In this document: positions 54,239 through 64,000 of the stretch, piece by piece
Position numbering within the stretch: the stretch's first letter is position 1
How the letters are laid out: the number at the start of each line of letters is the position of its first letter
NCBI RefSeq assembly: GCF_037325665.1
Contig: NC_090250.1
Location: forward strand, 32,271,088-32,335,087
Length of the DNA: 64,000 nt
Reading direction: 5' to 3'
Source of the DNA: Littorina saxatilis
Taxonomy: Eukaryota > Mollusca > Gastropoda > Littorinimorpha > Littorinidae
Program-made: the position numbers and the translations under genes
Notes under the pieces: model-generated
Told to the model about the DNA's origin: nothing
The model's database searches: none
Seen by the model: the letters and a program-made list of their open reading frames with translations, nothing else

Positions 54239-56876
54239 CACGGGGGATAACCGGTCAAAGGCCGAACAGAAGCCGAAGGCCGCTCATGACACGTGTGAAG
54301 GCAAGTTTTGTCTGTTTTCTAGGTATTGTTTGATTTATGTCGGGATTTAAGGTGAGCTACTGATTCAGCGATGACTAAATTTGTTTCTTGATGCATAAAA
54401 AGTCAGGGAGCGATTGATATTTGCCCGTAAATAGCCTTCAAAGCTGAAAATGTCCGCGATCGAGCACCGGAAATGGCTGTTCGATGGGTTTTGCAAGTAG
54501 AAATGTGCTTTATTTCACCAAATCAGCTCGTATTTGGTGTGGATACGGGATTCTAGAGGACGAAGGAGTCATAAGAGGTGCAAAGAAGTGCTATTTGGGA
54601 GTAGAATAAATCTTCCGAGACAGTAGACAAGAGAAGGTCATATTTGAGAGATGCGCGTAGGCCGATTGTCTTTCCGACAAGCGAATGATACAGCAGATTA
54701 ATCATTCGTTTTGACCAGAAACCTAGTCTCTAGTTTTTATGAATGAGTTTTTTAATTAAAACAATCACGAGAACTCTCTTGCTTAGCCTAATGGCTGTTC
54801 GATGTTTTTCGCAAGTAGAAATGTGCTTTATTTCACCAAATCAGCTCGTATTTGACATCGGTTTGGTATATATATATATATATATATATATTTTCTAATC
54901 CTACCGCGAACTGGATAGCAGACGCGGCACGACTGTTGCACCACACTTTGAAGTAATCCCACACTTTGAAGTAAATTACTTCAAAGTGTGGGGATGTGCC
55001 CCACACTTTGAAGTAAACCCATTTTTTACTTCAAAGTGTGGGGGGATCTTCCCACACTTTGAAGTAAACTCAGTTTTTACTTCAAAGTGTGGGGGGATCT
55101 TCCCACACTTTGAAGTAACTTACTTCAAAGCGTGGGACTTTTGCATCGCCTGTTTGAGCCTGATGATTTTGTCAAAAAAAATGGCAAAGTCTTTTGGATG
55201 AGTGAACAGAAAAAGTGAGCGAGCCAAGAAACATAGTGATGTTTGTTATCAGGCTTTAAGCTATGTCCCATTGTTGAGTGTGACGAAAACTCGTGGTGAC
55301 GATTTTAAAACATGTTGGGTCACGCATGGTCCAATCTTACATGGTCCAACCTTACATGGTCCAACCTTACATGGTCCAATCTTACATGGTCCATATATAT
55401 TATTGGACCATGTAAGATTGGACCATGTAAGATTGGACCATGTAAGGTTGGACCATGTAAGGTTGGACCATGTAAGGTTGGACCATGTAATATTGGACCA
55501 TGTAAGATTGGACCATGTAAGATTGGACCATGTAAGGTTGGACCATGTAAGGTTGGACCATGTAAGGTTGGACCATGTAAGATTGGACCATGTAAGGTTG
55601 GACCATGTAAGATTGGACCATGTAAGATTGGACCATGTAAGGTTGGACCATGTAAGGTTGGACCATGTAAGATTGGACCATGTAAGGTTGGACCATGTAA
55701 GGTTGGACCATGTAAGGTTGGACCATGTAATATTGGGCCATGTAAGGTTGGACCATGTAAGGTCGGACCATGTAAGATTGGACCATGTAAGATTGGACCA
55801 TGCGTGACCCAACATGTTTTAAAATCGTCACCACGACTTTTCGTCACACTCAACAATGGGACATTGCTTACAGCCTGATAACAAACATCACTATGTTTCT
55901 TGGCTCGCTCACTTTTTCTGTTCACTCATCCAAAAGACTTTGCCATTTTTTTTGACAAAAACCATCAGGCTCAAACAGGCGATGCAAAAGTCCCACGCTT
56001 TGAAGTAAGTTACTTCAAAGTGTGGGAAGATCCCCCACACTTTGAAGTAAAAACTGAGTTTACTTCAAAGTGTGGGAAGATCCCCCCACACTTTGAAGTA
56101 AAAAATGGGTTTACTTCAAAGTGTGGGGCACATCCCCACACTTTGAAGTAATTTACTTCAAAGTGTGGGATTACTTCAAAGTGTGGTGCAACAGTCGTGC
56201 CGCGTCTGCTATCCAGTTCGCGGTAGGATTAGAAAATATATATATATACCAAACCGATGTCAAATACGAGCTGATTTGGTGAAATAAAGCACATTTCTAC
56301 TTGCGAAACCCATCGAACAGCCATTAGGTTAAGCGAGAGAGTTCTCGTGATTGTTTTAATTAAAAAACTCATTCATAAAAACTAGAGACTAGGTTTCTGG
56401 TCAAAACGAAAGATTAATCTGCTGTATCATTCGCTTGTCGGAAAGACAATCGGCCTACGCGCATCTCTCAAATATGACCTTCTCTTGTCTACTGTCTCGG
56501 AAGATTTATTCTACTCCCAAATAGCACTTCTTTGCACCTCTTATGACTCCTTCGTCCTCTAGAATCCCGTATCCACACCAAATACGAGCTGATTTGGTGA
56601 AATAAAGCACATTTCTACTTGCAAAACCCATCGAACAGCCATTTCCGGTGCTCGATCGCGGACATTTTCAGCTTTGAAGGCTATTTACGGGCAAATATCA
56701 ATCGCTCCCTGACTTTTTATGCATCGAGAAACAAATTTAGTCATCGCTGAATCAGTAGCTTACCTTAAATCCCGACATAAATCAAACAATACCTAGAAAA
56801 CAGACAAAACTTGCCTTCACACGTGTCATGAGCGGCCTTCGGCTTCTGTTCGGCCTTTGACCTGTTATCCCCCGTG
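54239..56876. mobile_element. Giant 2.64-kb foldback transposon
   Basis: Terminal inverted repeats start CACGGGGGATAACC; the flanking 5-bp duplication is ATCAT (54234-54238 and 56877-56881). The arms, about 1.15 kb each, mirror one another almost base for base. Each holds an inner array of CACACTTTGAAGTAA and its complement (54940-55130; 56005-56190). The centre is about 27 direct copies of a 15-bp unit, GGACCATGTAAGATT/GGTT (55404-55803), with four inverted units on the left (55328-55395). No transposase. The ends resemble the hAT elements here (CA-G-rich, 5-bp duplication), so a hAT5-type foldback is the best guess. Confidence 0.9.
55404..55803 (+). repeat. 15-bp tandem array in the foldback
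   Basis: About 27 units of GGACCATGTAAGRTT. It gives five-residue protein repeats in every frame because 15 is a multiple of three; these are not genes. Confidence 0.97.
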
Positions 56877-56881
56877 ATCAT

Positions 56882-57996
56882 ATAGATCTGAGACTATGGC
56901 CTGTAGACTCCATGGTCAGACGCTGGAGTGATAACAAGGTCATTCTGAAAAATTGAACATAATTATGCAGAGAGGGGGCAAGGATAGGGGGGTGGGGGCA
57001 GGGTTGAAGGTTGGTTACAGTGCTAGTTGGACATGATATGAGAGTGTTATGGGGTGAGGATGGTGCTTATATTAATAAGCATAATCAGTTAAAGCTCACA
57101 ACTATCTTGATCTTCACAGACATGAATTGCATAATGAATCCACAAGCATGTACCTTTATTTTTGCCCTTGAGTTATAGGTGGAAGGAAATGTTGAGTGGT
57201 AAACACAAGTTGTATTGATCACTGGGTCAGCCTGTGGTCAGTCCCCTTTGATCTGCAGATTGCATCAGCATAAACAAACACAACGTCATCATCGTAAACA
57301 GCCTGAATGGTCAATCATGAATCTAAGAATACAAACACTGGATCTAATTTGAGAGTCTGCAAACGAGTCAGTTTGAAGATTCAATGAAAATCTGGCAGTC
57401 AATGAAGCAGATAGATCTGGCCTTGCGCTTGTGTTTGCAAGCAGATACATGTTTCAACATCCCTTATCTTAACGTTATCATTCAACAGGTTGATATTTTG
57501 CCTGACGATTTTCCTGCCGATGAGCTAAACAAACAATGAAAATCACAGAAGTGGTCAGATTTTGAAGACGAAATTCAGTCATACAAACAAACTCAACAGA
57601 AAGAATCTAGCTAACTACTGTACAGCTTTCGACAAAATCAACGCATTTGCATGCCTTAGTCATTCCTGCTTTGATTCCAATAATTCTACATGATCGTACT
57701 GCACAAAAAATACGAAAACGAGCTGATCGAAATGAGTAATACTGCCTCACCTGCTATGATTGTACTGTGAAAGCGAAGGTCGTCTGCGATTCGAGATTTC
57801 AAAGTCGAACAGCGGCGTTTCTGCACTCTCAGCGGTTATCTTGCTTGGAAATGTGAAAAGCATGACTTGAAATCGAACGGAAGGCACCATTCTACCTTTT
57901 CGTTTGGGCGTTGTTTTTGTAAAATCTCCGAAAATGTCATTTCGAAAAAGGCGGTCGCCATTGTTTTGGGTGCCAACTTCTTTGAGTGGGGCTGCT
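56882..57996. other. No gene seen
   Basis: Ordinary DNA. A 43-codon minus-strand frame (MATAFFEMTFSEILQKQRPN, from about 57962) starts in good context but is too short to call. Confidence 0.45.
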
Positions 57997-58043
57997 AGCA
58001 GAGACTATAGAGTATACAGACTGTATACTCTATAGTCTCTGCT
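57997..58043. repeat. Perfect 46-bp hairpin
   Basis: AGCAGAGACTATAGAGTATA and its complement almost back to back, with a one-to-two-base loop. Confidence 0.85.
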
Positions 58044-58101
58044 GCTAGCTAGCTGGTCCAAACGGGAGCCTCCCATTCGGTACGCAACCCTGTGAAAAAA
58101 G

Positions 58102-58193
58102 CTTCGTGCACCCCGGGAGGGAGCGGACCGACTTGGGCAGATCTCCCATTGGTTGTCACCCACTTTGGCTTCGTGCACCTCAGCCCTGGGGTC
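58102..58193 (+). mobile_element. SINE head fragment
   Basis: GCTTCGTGCACCCCGGGAGG to CGTGCACCTCAGCCCTGG, matching the head at 51467-51592. Confidence 0.6.
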
Positions 58194-58314
58194 AAGTAGT
58201 GGTCACGTGGTTTTCGGTGCACTGTGACGTCGGTGCACTGTGACGTCACAAGTTATTGTGTTGATTCTACCACTCAGTACCAGCTTGATTTTCACACAGA
58301 AAAGTCACCACTGT

Positions 58315-58582
58315 ATGCCCGAAAAGAATGCCTCGGTGGAGAGCAGCCGCAAACTGCAACAACTCGTCAATGTCCCCAGGCATTTCATAGCACACTTTCC
58401 CTCATAAAACTCTGAGTCTCTTGTGGAAATGGAAGAGATGTGTGCAGCACAAGCGTGCAGATTTCAAAGTGTCGGGCACTTTCTGGACACAGATTTCGCC
58501 ATTTTTCTGCAGCACAAAAGTTGGTGTTGCATCCCTGAAACAAATGTTTTGACCACTGGCAGTGTCTTCCCTTCATAAAAGT
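58315..58582 (+). pseudogene. THAP-domain relic, diverged copy
   Basis: AAANCNNSSMSPGIS, then LSLLWKWKRCVQHKRADFKV, and in another frame GHFLDTDFAIFL and LTTGSVFPS, in the order of a THAP domain (C-x4-C, W, HF, then LxxGxVP). Homologous to the relics at 25056 and 28110 but clearly older. Two frame changes and one stop. Confidence 0.6.
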
Positions 58583-58728
58583 TCGGAGAGGGCAGTATTA
58601 CGCGAGGCTGGTACAGTCGACGAGCCATCGAAACTCCGAGGCGACATACGAACAGCGGATTATCTCACAAGAAGGAATGCGTTGAAGGTCAGAGTAGGCC
58701 TACATGCTTTTATTTTCATGCATATGAT

Positions 58729-60808
58729 CTGCGCGAACTTAGAATCCGGTTTCATTCTAGAATGGACCGGGTCCAGGTTGGAATTCTAACCCTGCGCAAG
58801 TACAGGGGTGCCATTCTAGAATGAAACCCTTGTTGCTGGTCCATTCTAGAATCGGCCGTGCGCAAGGTTGGAATTTGGGTCCAAGTTGGAATAGTCATTT
58901 CAGTTAGACTATCACACAGCCAAAGCCACAAATGTGGATTTTCTGTTTGTTTTTGTTTTTTGTGTGTTTGGTTGTTTTTTTTTCTCGGGTTTTTTACACT
59001 TTACTCAAAGACATCGTGAATTGGGATTGTGATGTTCTGAAAGTGATTACGATTTTGAGAGACACTCAGCACTGATCGCTACGAACGGAAATTTCCGGAC
59101 TGACAGTGTTTTGCCGATCTCGCTTGTAACTTTTAATCTTATTCATATTATATACATGAAGTTGGTCTTCTGAATTGTGAAGATAAAGTCTTTAGCTTTG
59201 TATCGATATATAATATGACTGTATAGTTTGAGCGAGGGAAAAGCTTTTTTTTTTTTTTTTTTTTTTTTTAAAGTAGTTCTAGCTTTAACGTTCTATCAGG
59301 CATGCGCCTCTTAAGAACGGTGCTGCTTTGACCACAAGACTCGCAGCCATAGCAAACCCCTCGCTATGAGCGCCGACCACAACGAAAGCAATTGGATGCG
59401 GTGGGCCCCACGAAAATCGGCAAAGGCGAGGCTAGTTTCTGTAGAAAATCGTCTCTGTTTTCTCCAAAATGACATATCATCCCATAACTGGCGTTTGTAT
59501 TTCGACATAAGGTCTTGTGGCATCTAATCATCGATTTCATTCTTTCATTTGATTCATTTGTGAACGCTGAGCTTCGAGTATGTATGCTTTTCAGGGAACA
59601 TTTTTGAAAATTCTGACTTTCCACAGTTATTACGGAAAATCAAGCTTGTCAATCAAGATGCTGTGAATTGGAATGTCATTACTAATCATTAGTTGACCTC
59701 TGGCTCAAGTGGTGTCATCTTGCTACAGGGTTGAATTGCAATTCGTCAATCTCTGCCGTCACTGGGCACTGACAACGTCAGGAGCCTGTATTTTTTTCAA
59801 GGGCAATTAGAGGTTATTTGAAAGTATGACATGGTATAATGTTGTGATTTTGGAGAGAAAAATTAATTGACTGTCATTGCAATGAGGCTTGGTCAGAAAT
59901 AAAGGGTATTCACTGATTTTAAGCTACAATTCAGTTGCTTGGAAATGACAGACCTCCAATCCATTTGTAAATCAAGTGAACTCTCTTGAATGATTGGTAC
60001 TTCCTCTACAAATAAATGTGCACCAGGATATGATTCTTGGAACTTTGTTCTTTTGTGTAGTAGTAATGCAGGGTTGTAGGAGTTTGAAACGTGGGCATAT
60101 CACAGTTTGGAAGGTAGGGATTCTGATAGATTAAATAAAAACTGTCAAACTTTTAGGCATGGAATTCCCCTTTGAGAGTATTTGTTGTGGTAGTACTACT
60201 ACTATGAATTGCTTTCAATGTTTTCCCATAATATTATAAAACCAGACAAAAGTTGTTGTTGATTTCTGTTTTTGTTAATGTCAACTTTTTTTTAAACCTG
60301 TGACAACAGCTCTATAACTCATTCTGTCCTTCTGTTGGTCTGTCTGTCGGTTAGTCGGTCTGACCGTCTGTCTGTCAAAAAAATTGTCAAAAAACCGGAC
60401 AAGTTCCGAGAGGGAGACAGCAAGCGGCCGCAACCGGCTCTCATCACAGAAACAACTGCCCTGCAAACATTACCGCCCTGGTAGTCCCCCTTGCTATGGT
60501 CTGCCTTTGTTTATTGCGTACTCAGGAGTGTCAACTTTCTTGACATGACATCGCAAGATCGCCAAAGGATTTTTTTCAGGGGTAGACAAATCAGCCCCAT
60601 TTTATCAAAGGGAAGGTGCAGTTGGAGATAATTCAAGGGAAGACAACTATGTCTTACCTACAAACATTACGGCCCCCTTTATTCACTCTCGCGATGCTTC
60701 ACGCATGGTTTCATTCTAGAATGGCACCCCTGTACTTGCGCAGGGTTAGAATTCCAACCTGGACCCGATCCATTCTAGAATGAAACCGGATTCTAAGTTC
60801 GCGCAGAA
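58729..60808. mobile_element. 2.1-kb element with 100-bp inverted repeats
   Basis: Arms at 58729-58829 and 60706-60808, nearly identical, starting TCTGCGCGAACTTAGAATCC. CATTCTAGAATG occurs in and beside the arms. The 1.87-kb interior has no long frame. Target duplication unclear. Confidence 0.75.
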
Positions 60809-61381
60809 CACATACACGTAAACATTTTATAGCCAGGCAGCTTAGCGATATGATGGGGACCGACTTGACAAAAGTGTCAAACTTTGTGAGGCAATTCTGT
60901 AGACCCTACTTATTAATTTTTTGCTAGGCCCCATCAAATTTGGCCAATCCAGCCCAGTCATGTGACGTCATCAATTTTTCCATAGCATTAATAGAGGAAA
61001 ATACTGCATATACATGTCTGAGCAAGATGTTTTAAAAATGTAAAGGCAATATGATCAATTCAATGAATACAATCAGAAAAGGATACATTTCAAATAATTT
61101 TTTAATCAATAAACATTCATATTTTTGCGAGATATTTGTTTATGGTTTGACAAAACTCGAAAAAAAGGCCCAAAAAATCATGTCGCGACATTGTACGTAA
61201 CTTGCTTCCATAGTATCAGTGAACATGACAGCTAAACATGAATTTGTTTCAGAAATATTAGTGTTTATAACTGCTTATTCAGCCCCTTAAAGTTTTCAAC
61301 ATTTAGGAAAACGTCTTTAAAGCAATTCTGGCATGTACATCGGCAACCGCAGCTGGTACGAGTATGTGGATATCCATTGAT

Positions 61382-62304
61382 CTATTTGTCACAGCTGCAC
61401 TTGCACCATCTTGTGCATTGCCATCCAGCTTTCCTGCAACCACATGTGGTGCCACATCCTCTTGCACCCTTGCATGCACATTTGACTAGTTGGCTGCAAG
61501 CTTCAGATGCTATTGGCAGTGTCGTCCAAAAAGGGAGCCAAGCCTTGCTGTCCTTGTCCAGAGTCCAGCCCCATCCCTCTGGAGATGGTGCTTGCTGCTG
61601 GGCCTGGTCAGCAGTGGTCCAAATGCTTGCCTGGTAGACAGCACGGTTTGAATGCTGTAATAATGATCCCTGTGTGGGAGGAAGGGCTTCCATCATCATC
61701 TTGTCTCTGTGGCAAAACAGCTCTCTGCGGGCCTCATCAACAGAGCTCAGCTGGCTGGTTTTGTCATACAGGACAACTGTGAAGCGTTCCAGCAATTTGA
61801 AGTGGTGGCTGTTCAACTCCATGGCAACGAAAGGATTCTTTGCAATGAACCTAAAGGCCTCTGTTACTGCAGGATAACATTTCCATGCAGCCCATGCAGA
61901 CAGTTTTCCTTTGCCAAAAAAGGCAGAGACCGTGTCGCAACCGGTGAAGCTGAGGAAAGTGGGGAGGGCTGTAGACTTTTCCTTTCTTTCTTTCTTTACT
62001 TTCTTTATTTGGTGTTTAACGTCGTTTTCAACCATTCAAGGTTATATCGCGACGGAGACTTTTCCTCTCCAAGGGCTAGAGCAATGGCATTGATGTGAAA
62101 GTACGTGAAATTCTTTCCTGTGCCGAAAGCAATCCAAATCTCTGCCGCTGGACACATTGCTTGAAGCGTGCAGACATTTCCAATGATGATGACGATGACG
62201 TCAGTGTCCACAGTGCGAACTAAGCAAGCACAGGACCCAGTCTGCAGTGCATTTTGTAGATGCAGCAGTATCTTTGTGTCTGCTTCCTCATGATCATTGT
62301 CTGG
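61382..62304 (-). pseudogene. PIN/FEN1-like nuclease gene with Cys-rich tail, split by a SINE
   Basis: From a probable acceptor (CTGAAG, 62305): HEEADTKILLH, LVRTVDTDVIVIIIG, WIAFGTGKN, then after the SINE LPTFLSFTGCDTVSAFFGKG and SAWAAWKCYP. The order E-x-AD, D-T-D, GCDxxxxFxGxGK matches the acidic and helix-three-turn-helix parts of XPG/FEN1-type PIN nucleases (inference from pattern). The tail has CACKGARGCGTTCGCRKAGW and CTRWCKCSCDK, a CXC-like zinc cluster. A SINE with an 11-bp duplication (61973-61983, 62056-62066) breaks the frame. The N-terminus is missing. Such proteins, as I recall, are multi-copy in molluscs and cnidarians; function unknown. Confidence 0.6.
61984..62055 (-). mobile_element. 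SINE-family-H tail inserted in the nuclease gene
   Basis: 72 bp, (GAAA)n, GTTTAACGTCGTTTTCAACC and TTATATCGCGACGG, bounded by AGACTTTTCCT on both sides. Confidence 0.95.
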
Positions 62305-62752
62305 CTTCAGTAAAGTAGACCCGATTCGATTTCCGATGTTCCAATGACCTCAAAATGCCGGGTAAAGCGTAATTGGGTCATAGGTAGCGACGACTTTGTC
62401 TTTCCAAGTCTTGCGGAGTTCTTTTTGCGACTTTCATGGTAAGTTATTTCCTTGTTCGCTTCTTCAGGGGGAACTGTACGTACGTGCTCTTTGTCATTGC
62501 CGCAGCTTATTCCCCCATATACTCTGTCCGGTTGTTGTTGAATTTATACCATGCGTCCCAACAACTGTTGTCACTGGGGCTGGCCCAGGAATTAAAGGGC
62601 CAAGAGAACATTTGAGTGCGGCGATTGCGATTATAGGGCTACCTTCTACATGACTACTACATCGGCACCATCGTCCTTCTCAGCATAGGCATACTCAACA
62701 GCTTGGCAATCATGGTGGTCAGTATGCGCGGCACCATTCGTGACAGTCGGCC
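62305..62752. other. Spacer, no gene seen
   Basis: No exon with clear splice sites. GTAAGT-type motifs near 62439 are unsupported. Confidence 0.45.
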
Positions 62753-63169
62753 AAATTGCTGGAACGCTTCACAGTTGTCCTGTATGACAAAACCAGCCAG
62801 CTGGGCTCTGTTGATGAGGCCCACAGAGAGCTGTTTTGCCACAGAGACAAGATGATGACGAAAGCCCTTCCTCCCACACAGGGATCATTATTACAGCATT
62901 CAAACCGTGCTGTCTACCAGGCAAGCATTTGGACCACTGCTGACCAGGCCCAGCAGCAAGCACCATCTCCAGAGGGATGGGGCTGGACTCTGGACAAGGA
63001 CAGCAAGGCTTGGCTCCCTTTTTGGGCGACACTGCCAATAGCATCTGAAGCTTGCAGCCAACTAGTCAAATGTGCATGCAAGGGTGCAAGAGGATGTGGC
63101 ACCACATGTGGTTGCAGGAAAGCTGGATGGCAATGCACAAGATGGTGCAAGTGCAGCTGTGACAAATAG
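62753..63169 (+). pseudogene. Inverted copy of the nuclease C-terminus
   Basis: Open from LLERFTVVLYDKTSQL through WTLDKDSKAWLPFWATLP to the same CXC-like tail and stop. A few substitutions from the left arm (for example R to H in EAHRELFC) and no stop. It starts abruptly at the arm boundary, so it lacks the catalytic half. Confidence 0.6.
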
Positions 63170-64000
63170 ATCAATGGATATCCACATACTCGTACCAGCT
63201 GCGGTTGCCGATGTACATGCCATAATTGCTTTAAAGACGTTTTCCTAAATGTTGAAAACTTTAAGGGGCTGAATAAGCAGTTATAAACACTAATATTTCT
63301 GAAACAAATTCATGTTTAATTGTCATGTTCATTGATACTATGGAAGCAAGTTACGTACAATGTCGCGACATGATTTTTTTGGCCTTATTTTCGAGTTTTG
63401 TCAAACCATAAACAAATATCTCGCAAAAATATGAATGTTTATTGATTAAAAAATTATTTGAAATGTATCCTTTTCTGATTGTATTCATTGCATTGATCAT
63501 ATTGCCTTTACATTTTTAAAACATCTTGCTTACACATGAAAATGCAGTATTTTCCTCTATTAATGCCATGGAAAAATGGATGACGTCACATGACTGGGCT
63601 GCATTGGCCAAATTTGATGGGGCCTAGCAAAAAATTAATAAGTAGGGTCTACAGAATTGCCTCACAAAGTTTGACACTTTTGTCAGATCTGTCCCCATCC
63701 GGTCAAAAAATCGACGTAAGCTGCCTAGCTTTTAGAGTAAGAGTAAAAAGTAGTCAGGGTTGTGGACACGTAAGACAATGCGTGTGTCACGTTATCTATT
63801 CTATTCAGTCGCAAACTATCCCCTGATATCAATTCATGATAATTGATATTTAGTGCGGTTACCGTGCCAAAAATCATGCTTCAACCCACCAGTTTTTGCA
63901 ACAAATTTTTTTTTTGCGGAAATGTTCTCAAAACAGTCTGGTTAGTGCCCAGTGCAAAATCTAAGTTTCAAACTATCGGCACAATCGAGAAATTTGCATA
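63170..64000. other. Right arm flank and window end
   Basis: Mirror of 60830-61380 until about 63730; beyond it nothing recognised. Confidence 0.6.

Larger units (their letters stand above)
60830..63730. repeat. Inverted duplication, 970-bp arms
   Basis: 60830-61797 and 62753-63730 are reverse complements with few differences. The spacer 61798-62752 holds the rest of the PIN-like gene from the left arm. The arms contain the gene's C-terminal half and about 550 bp of 3' flank. Confidence 0.9.

Noticed and set aside
55404-55803. CRISPR-like array
   Set aside because: Units are contiguous with no spacers, in eukaryotic transposon context.
55202-55925. Long frames on both strands with five-residue repeats (DHVRL, GPCKV, MVQPY)
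   Set aside because: The 15-bp tandem unit is open in most frames by its length; no non-repeat coding context.
59364-59624. 86-codon minus frame
   Set aside because: Inside the 58729-60808 element with no recognisable motif or conserved partner.

Overview
The window reads as intergenic and intronic DNA of a marine mollusc, most likely a gastropod. Basis: intron-split genes with GT/AG boundaries, very many (CA)n/(GA)n microsatellites, tRNA-derived SINEs with GAA or GAAA tails, and repeat families rich in CTTGACCTT or ending near GTGAGTCA that I associate, from memory and not from a search, with caenogastropods such as Littorina. No operons, ribosome binding sites, CRISPR arrays or complete host genes are present, and no LTR or other virus-like element was recognised.

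Layout. 1-10 kb: foldback elements, a Mutator-like MITE (3360-3932), SINE pieces, Helitron-like elements (6.0-7.3 kb) and a LINE 3' end (9.08-9.76 kb). 10.4-13.3 kb: a four-exon THAP zinc-finger gene that is clear but damaged. 15-20 kb: a tandemly repeated element carrying a 5-bp-TSD hAT transposon (16728-19678), itself split by an I-type LINE (16996-18883). 20-24 kb: dispersed repeats. 24.3-33 kb: a tandem segmental duplication whose units carry THAP-domain relics, CT-rich tracts and CTTGACCTT repeats. 33.7-37.1 kb: two possible host terminal exons on the minus strand. 37.4-42.6 kb: a GTTAACAGTT repeat cluster with a Helitron-like insertion whose empty site is also present, a second LINE and a THAP first exon. 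43.0-44.5 kb: an intact Tc1 (DD34E) transposon inside another inverted-repeat element. 46-51 kb: more foldbacks and repeats. 51.9-53.8 kb: a decayed C2H2 zinc-finger gene and a divergent pair of candidate first exons. 54.2-56.9 kb: a 2.64-kb near-perfect foldback element with a 15-bp tandem array in its centre. 58-64 kb: another THAP relic, a 2.1-kb inverted-repeat element, and an inverted duplication of a gene resembling FEN1/PIN nucleases with a cysteine-rich tail.

What stands out: at least six THAP-type fragments in one 64-kb window; three structures sharing CAGGGG/CACGGGG ends and 5-bp target duplications; several insertions dated relative to each other because the empty site also survives here; and a SINE whose 3' tail matches that of the I-type LINE nearby.
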